A DNA stretch of 64,000 nucleotides from Laburnicola sp. R22_1 (taxonomy: Eukaryota > Ascomycota > Dothideomycetes > Pleosporales > Didymosphaeriaceae). Positions 57,766 through 64,000 of this stretch are shown piece after piece. The translations under genes and the position numbers were made by a program. The stretch covers positions 1,240,001 through 1,304,000 of the forward strand of contig JACONQ010000009.1 of NCBI GenBank assembly GCA_014281115.1. The letters are read 5' to 3'. The notes beneath the pieces are model-generated. The model saw only the letters and a list, made by a program, of their open reading frames with translations, made no database searches and was not told the DNA's origin. Within the stretch, counting starts at the first letter, position 1, and each line of letters begins with the position of its first letter.

Positions 57766-58396
57766 TTACGTACCTTATCCTAGTTTAGATTAGGGGAGAT
57801 AAGATAACTTAGAGTGATTGTGCTAGTAAGCTTTAGAAGAAATTAAGTAGGAAGTTAACTATTCTATATAAGACTCTTCTAATTCTAAACAAGATAGAAT
57901 AACTAGCACTAATCTATATAGGAGATAGTACTATAAAAAGAATTAACTACAAAGATTTAAATCTAAGAGGATCCTCTAGATCTATATAGTCCTAATCTTT
58001 ATAGTCTAAAAGCTCCTCTTTACCTCTGCCTACTAGTTTAATAGAGCTTCTATTCTATCTACTAGCTTCTACTATATCTGCTAGCTAAGGCTAACTTTTA
58101 GTTTAGCTATTAACTTCTACCTTTTAGCGCTACTAAGATTAGCTTCTATTTTCCTTATATAATATCTTTGCTAATTCGCCCTGCTTATTACGCTGCTACT
58201 ATCTAGTATTCCTACTTATAATTTTTCTTTAACTATAAGTGTTTAGTTCTGGCACGTGTATTATCTATTATATTATAATATTTGCTCCCCTATTAAGGTT
58301 ATTATCCTAATACCTTAGAGATCTTAGCAACTATACTATTAGTGTGTAGTAAGTAGGTATAAAGGTGTGTGTCCTTCCTGCGTTTAAGAAGTTATA

Positions 58397-58421
58397 CTCT
58401 TTTCTTTTCTTTTCTTTTCTT
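58397..58421. repeat. TTTTC simple repeat
   Basis: Four to five TTTTC units lie directly ahead of the ATG at 58,431. A pyrimidine tract like this is common in fungal promoters, but here it may be chance. Confidence 0.6.
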
Positions 58422-58430
58422 CTACCTAGC

Positions 58431-59030
58431 ATGCCTCTCGTACGTACTAAAGCTAACTATTAGGCTTCTCTATCTGCCTATATTTGCTATTCTGGTTACT
58501 TAGTTATGCATCCTTGTTCTACTTATTTAAAGGCTAGTTGCTCTTGCGTATTATCTTACTCTTCTAAGCGCTGCGCTAAGTGTGTCTCTCGCAACACCTA
58601 TTGCAACGTTTTTATCCCAGATTTAAAGTAGGATCCTCTTTAGAAGAACTAAGAGAAGTTGTGTTAGAAGCTTATAGAAGCTTAGCGTATTTAGAATTAG
58701 GCTATTAAGTAGTAGCGTACTGCGTAAGCCCGCGAAAATTGTCTTTAGAAATAACTTTAACTTCTAAATTATTGTAAGGCCGACTACGTGGCTCGCAACC
58801 TATTGTCTATTAAGGAGCTTAAGAAGCTTAAAAAGAAAGAGAAGGCTAAGAAGTTAGGTATAGTTGCTAGCGAGTAGCCTATATTACTATAATCTTCGCT
58901 CGCCTTAGGTGTTGTGTCTTCTTCTACTTTTAACTAGTCCTTTGTTAATTAGGCTTACTTGTCTCTATTAGAATTAACTTTTCTAGATTCTTTTAGTAAT
59001 ACTGCTTTACTGCCTCTCTGTACCTAAGTA
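58431..59030 (+). pseudogene. Cysteine-rich ORF beside gypsy G, degraded
   Basis: From ATG 58,431 (MPLVRTKANY) a constant frame runs about 200 codons. Residues 30-65 hold a cysteine pattern: HPCSTYLKASCSCVL, then KRCAKCVSRNTYCNVFIPDL. It is followed by a lysine/leucine-rich part, YCKADYVARNLLSIKELKKL and KKKEKAKKLG, likely coiled coil. Stops are TAG/TAA from probable Gln/Trp codons. The layout (short Cys cluster plus coiled coil) is like small accessory ORFs I associate with fungal gypsy elements, which is a recollection, not a proof. It converges with the G pol frame on the other strand. The downstream limit is uncertain. Confidence 0.55.
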
Positions 59031-59479
59031 GGTTCTTAATAGGTTGCTACGTGTTTTAACTAGTAGGCTATCCTTTTTACTTAATTAGATATCTCTACTA
59101 ATATCTAAACTTTTATAGATTCTAGACTTCTTTAACTTTGTATTTCTTGTCTTTAAGTTCTAGTTATATTTTAACTTTAGCGTTTAGTAGTGCTAGTTTA
59201 AAGAGTAATTTGTAAAAGGTAGAGTATATACGGGTTTTCTTTAGTAACTTTAGCTTATAGTTTACTAGTCCTTGTTTCTCTAGTATTTTAAACAGTCCTA
59301 CTTAGAGATAGTTAAGTTTTTTAGATAGTTGCTTAGTCTTTAGATTCCTCTATAACAGAGAAATTTTATCCTCCCTTTTAAGGGTTAGTTCCTTAAGCCT
59401 GTGTTTATTTGCTTATTTAGCTATTATAAAGTTCTATTAAGTAATCTATTAGCTTAATTTCCTATATAGCTTTTGTATA

Positions 59480-62460
59480 AGCTAGGCCTTCTTATTAGCT
59501 AATACTAAAAGGCTCTTAACGTCCTTTAGATTTTAGTAAGTAATTAGCTTATATTTATAGTTTACGTAGTATAGTAAGTGTCTTATTATACTAGACCTCG
59601 CGCTATTATATACTAATTATACTATTAGTAGCAGCTTAATTTAGTTATTCTGCAACTTATTAACGTATATTTATAGATATTATTTAAGTATCTAGTTAAT
59701 TTGTTCTGTCTGACTATCTGTCTAGGTATGTTCTATTATCGCGAGCTTACGAATAACCCCTAGCTTTGCTAGTAATATTTCCTAGTACTTAGATATAAAT
59801 AGCTTATTATAATCTATAATAAACTCTTTCAGCAATCTATAGTTAGTAATAAGAATTCTTATAATTTTATAAGCTATATCTTTTACTATAATAGACTTAT
59901 TTGTGGGTATAAAATATACCCACTTAGTTAATTAGTTAATAATTACTAATACTAAGTCGCATAATTGTCTAGACCTAGGTTCTACTAATACTAGGAGCTT
60001 TACTATAAAGTCTATTATAACACCAGTCTATGGTCTTATAAGTAGTATTAAGAGTTGTAATAACCCATAGAGCTTATGTCTCTTAGGCTTATTCTTTGCA
60101 TATACTAAATAGTTGCCTATAATCTTCTTTACCTTATTATACACGTGTGGAATATTATATTTTAGTTAAATTTGTTAAGTTGTTTTGTTAATGCCTAGAT
60201 GTCTCTAGTTCCTTAACTTGTGTTTTAATTTAATTAAGGTCTTAAATATATTATCTAGTACTCTAATTCTGTCTTATTTTATAATCCTTTGTAGCGTATT
60301 ATATCTACTAGTCTAGGTTATACTAATTTTGTTATTTCTAGCTTAGTTAGAAGTAGTTCTAAAAATTCTTAACTTGTGGTCCTTTGTATTAGAATATTGC
60401 CACTTTTACTAGTTATAGTTAGTTATACTAAAGGGTTCTGTCAATTCCTATTTGTAAGACCGCGTTGTGTATTTTAGATTAGTCTGTTTTCCTAAGGTCT
60501 GATTTTTAGCTAAGGGCGTCTGCTGCCCTATTTAGCAATTCTAAGCAATAGTAGATCTTAAAATTATAGTTTACTATTGGTTCTGCCTATCTAACCTACT
60601 ATTAGTTAAGTTTCTTAGTTGTTATAAAACTTATAAGGTTCTAGTAGTCTAAGAATACCTTAATTTAGTGTTAAGCTTCTATAAGCTATAGTTCCTATTA
60701 TTTAAAGGAGTCTATTACTACTAATAGTTCCTTATTATAAATGTTGTAGTTAAGTTCTACTTCTGAGAACTTTCTAGAATAGTAGAATATTAGTCTCTAT
60801 TTTCTGTCTTTCCTCTACTACGTAAGCACAGCTCCTAAGGCATAGTCTAATACGTCTATTTCTACCTATATTAGTTATATTAGATCCTACATTTATAGTA
60901 GTGATACTATAGTAAATAGTTCCTTTAGCTTTTTAAAAGCTGCCTATTGTTTCTAGCCCTAGAAGAATCCTCTCTCCTTTTTAGTTATCTCTATAAGAGG
61001 CGCCATAGTTTTTAAGTATCCTATAATAAACTTTTAATAGAAGTTTGCAAATCCTAAGAAGGATTACACGTCCTTAACTATTTTAGAAACTAGCTAGTTC
61101 TATATAGCTGCAACTTTCTAAGGGTCTATAGTAATGCCATCTTATCTAATAATAAATTTAAGATATTTAGTTTGTGTGACGTAGAATTTACACTTTTCTA
61201 GCTATAGTAGTAATTAGTACTACTTTAGCTTATTAAGTACTTTTTTTATATATTCTATATAATCTTTAAGTAATCCCTTAGAGTATACTAATACATTATC
61301 TAAGTATGCTATATACAATATATCTAGGTATTTATATAGTGCCTTATTAATAACTACCTAGAATATTGCTAGTATATTTATTAATCTAAATGGTATAACT
61401 ATATATTTAAATAGGCTATATTTTATTTTAAAGGCTATAAGCCATTTAAATTTCTTCACAATTTATATTTAGTAGTATCTCTTATAAATATTAAATTTTA
61501 TAATCCACTTAACGTTCTAGAGTTAATCTATAAGTTTTTAGATAAGAGGTAAAGAGTATTAGTTCTTTCTTATAGCGTTATTTAGCTGTCTATAATCTAC
61601 ACAGAGTCTTAGCTTATTATTATTCTTTAGTATAAATAGAATTAGTAAGGCTATTAGGCTCCTACTCTGTTGTATAAATCCTCTTGCTAGATTCTTATTA
61701 ATATACGCCTTTAGCTCTTTCTACTAACTATCTAATAGCTTGTATATATGTCTAGGCTTAAGCTTTGCTTTTTTCTCTAGGTGGATTTTATAATCTCACT
61801 CCTAGTGTTCTAGTAGATTATTACTTCTATACTCCTTAAAGAGCTTATAATATTTCTTATATTTCTAAGGTATATTAGGTTAGGGTTTATTCTTTATAGT
61901 TACAACTTGTTATATCTAAATAACTTTTACTTTTTAAGAGTCTTTCCTATGTATGCGCATAATTCTTGTTATTAATATCTTACTAATCCTACCTAGCTAG
62001 GGTGTACTATAGATTGTTAGGCTTAATTATAAGTCTTAGTCTAAAGCAACTTACCTTGCAGATTTCCTTTGTTCTCACCTTTATTGCAAAGCGACCTTAT
62101 TTGCAGGCTATTAGCTTCTTAATATTTTATTTTGCTAATTAATAGTAGAATTGTGCTTTCTAAGCTAATTATATCTAATTAATATATCTTCTTCTCTAAA
62201 ATTTATAATATTAATTTATTGTTAGTTCTTTAGTTTAGTAAGCTCTAGTAATACCTTTTAGGTCTTAAGGCATATTACGCTATCCCTATATTCTAGTAGT
62301 GTGTTATCTATAAGCACAACTTTTACTAGTTTTAGCTTATTCTAATAGGGTATATTATATTCTTCTACTATTTATAGTAATATAAAGGTCTACTTAGTGC
62401 CGCTATTTATAAGCGTGCAAATCTTATATTCTTGCACTAGTATATTTATCTTTAGGCGCG
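59480..62460 (-). pseudogene. Gypsy G pol: protease, RT, RNase H, integrase
   Basis: The protease remnant ICTLINSGTKQTFIL is near 62,420-62,370, with Asn for the catalytic Asp. RT is at about 61,650-61,200: KLRLCVDYRQLNNAIRKN, then VIPFRLINILAIF and YIAYLDNVLVYSKG, where the YLDD box has become YLDN. The next block FLGFANFY.KFIIGYLKTMA is typical of gypsy. RNase H is at about 60,850-60,600 (KELLVVIDSFK). Integrase shows HLGINKT near 60,200, then VVIIDFIVKLLV-like and NKLFIS around 59,830-59,780, followed by TQTDSQTEQIN. Stops are many, and the frame appears continuous over long parts. Ends are approximate. Confidence 0.82.
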
Positions 62461-63639
62461 TTTATGCGTTATAGTATATCTTATAAATAGTTATTAATTT
62501 GCTCTTACTAGCGTAACCCTATTACTAAAAGCTTCCTAGTTTTTTGTTAGTTTTAGACCCCTTAGAAACTATTCTACGCCCTATTTGTTCTTAAGGTGTA
62601 TTTAACACTAGTTTTTATAACATCCTATTTATAATATAGTTGCATATTATTACTACTATAGTACCTTATAAAGGGCTTTATTAGGTGGGAAGTATCTTGC
62701 TAATTCCTTTATTTCTTAATAATATTAGTAGTTGTCCTTGTTATACTTTGTCTAAGGTTTATTTAAATAAGGGTCTATATCTATATCTTAATACTATTAC
62801 TTATAATAGTTTTGTGAATTTCCTATACGCTAGTCTTCTTCCTTATTTATATTACTATTCTAGTGTTTTTAGCAATTCCATATCTAACACTTCTAAGGCT
62901 TTAGGTGCCTATATTTAGGTTAATATCTACTAGTCAATGCTTTTTCCTACTTATAGGTATGTTTTAAGCATTACTTTTAGTTATAGTCTATCTATTCTAG
63001 TAAATTATTATATTCTTCCTTCTGTCTAACCTTATAGTTTTCTTAATTATAGAGTGCTTTGTCTATATTTCCTTCTTTTAGTTTTACTAGCTACTATCTT
63101 ATTGCGTGCTTATGCGTCCTATATGTTTTGTAGGTATTATTATAGTATTAGTACTATCTAAGTAGCTTGTGCTAGTCCTTCTAATCCTATTAATAGTGAA
63201 TATAGTAAGGACTCTTATTTTTTCTATAGGCTAGTTACGTTCCGCATTCTTCCATAGTAATTAGGAAATAGTTTTAATAGCTAGGCTATTAGGCTACAAT
63301 TTCTTAGGCCTTTTTATACTTTTTATAGTATTTGTTATTAACTACTATTTTATATTCTGTCTAGTTAAGAGCCGCGTACTTTTTATTTAGGTTTAGTAGT
63401 GTTATTTCTTTGTAGAATTTAATTATTTCTACCCTAACTACTCTAGCTCTACAAATTCTTTGCTCCTCTAAGTAGTTTTACTTAAAATAGCCTTATTTGC
63501 TATATACTAGATATGCGTAGTTATTATAGAGTCTCTGTCTTTCTTCTTTTAATAAGCTATTGCCTTTTTAAGATTCCTTAGGTGGATTCTTCCTTTTAGA
63601 AGACCCCTTTTCCTAGACCTTATTAGTTATAATAATATT

Positions 63640-63990
63640 TTTGTTAGCGTTATAGTACTGCTTTTGGCTTTAGGTTTACGTTTGTCTTTAGATAGGGCTT
63701 CGCTACCCCTTTCCTTTCTAATACTTATTTTTATAGGCGATTATTAATGCGTGCTATAAGTTTAATTGCCTTTGCTAAGTTTTTTAGTTGGTTATAGTAG
63801 ATTAGTGCGTCCTTTACGCTGTCCTTTAGCCTATAGTAGTATATAGCTTTGTAGGCATTATTATTCTAATCTACTACTGCCTAGAGTTGTCTAAACGTAG
63901 ATGCGTACTTGTTAACTAATATTATTTATTGTAGCTATTGTAGTTATTATTCTACTCTTTGCTTTTTGTCTACTTTTTTAAATATAACAC
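63640..63990 (-). pseudogene. Gypsy G gag fragment
   Basis: The minus-strand reading ILVNKYASTFRQL, NNNAYKAIYYYRLKDSVKDA and NQLKNLAKAIKLIARINNRL matches the conserved Gag region of fungal gypsy elements (the position of 'YRGLKDSVK' type blocks). A lysine-rich part follows (DKRKPKAKSS). It continues beyond the window. Between this and protease (62,460-63,640) the frame is too damaged to assign. Confidence 0.75.
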
Positions 63991-64000
63991 TTATTTGTTT

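Larger units (their letters stand above)
59150..64000 (-). mobile_element. Ty3/gypsy element G, incomplete at the right edge
   Basis: Minus-strand gag (63,725-63,940), protease, RT, RNase H and integrase appear in gypsy order from right to left. The 5' end and its LTR lie beyond the window. No 3' LTR could be defined on the left. It is heavily RIP-type degraded. Confidence 0.82.

Noticed and set aside
62685..62918. Plus-strand open frame of 77 codons
   Set aside because: It lies in the damaged gypsy G region with no recognisable motif and hydrophobic low-complexity content.
1..64000. CRISPR, tRNA or rRNA genes
   Set aside because: No short regularly spaced repeats with unique spacers, and no cloverleaf or rRNA-like conserved blocks were noticed by eye.

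Overview
The window looks like a block of repeat-rich heterochromatin from a filamentous ascomycete (Pezizomycotina). I see no host gene, rRNA, tRNA or CRISPR array. It is a stack of nested transposable elements, most degraded in the way expected of repeat-induced point mutation (RIP). Sister LTRs differ mainly by C-to-T and G-to-A changes at CpA/TpG. In-frame stops are nearly all TAG, TAA or TGA at positions that would be CAG, CAA, TGG or CGA. Several long reading frames keep their phase from end to end. The species, and whether this is centromeric or subtelomeric, cannot be read from the sequence.

Layout, 1-40,000: the outer element is a minus-strand Ty1/copia element (here E), with gag at 39,933 and its pol stop at 401. 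It is split by element A1 (1065-29,697; 5-bp target duplication TTAGT) and by copia F1 (30,932-37,539; AAAAC). A1 is a minus-strand LTR element that keeps gag but has lost nearly all of pol. Inside A1 sit copia B (1426-6905; CTAAT) and copia C (6969-18,149; CGATA). A chromodomain-type Ty3/gypsy element D (21,131-29,489; GCGAT/GCAAT) sits inside A1's right LTR. C's right LTR has received three pogo/Fot1-type DNA transposons in a row (TE1, TE2, TE3), each at a TA.

Layout, 40,000-54,000: an unidentified degraded minus-strand ORF is split by a solo LTR (40,650-40,967; AGTAG). A second unidentified coding remnant is split by copia F2 (41,970-47,802; ATTAT). A second copy of the A family follows (A2, 48,660-54,000). 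A2 contains TE4, whose transposase frame is nearly intact, with TE5 nested inside TE4, and a solo A-family LTR (53,108-53,382; AATTA).

Layout, 54,000-64,000: very AT-rich sequence with short tandem and dispersed repeats and weak coding remnants. Then come a plus-strand cysteine-rich ORF (58,431) and a minus-strand Ty3/gypsy element G that runs off the right edge.

Nothing here works together as a pathway. The window is informative for insertion order: E before A1 and F1, A1 before B, C and D, C before TE1-TE3; A2 before its solo LTR and TE4, and TE4 before TE5. It also holds a five-member set of DNA transposons with doubled motifs in their terminal repeats.
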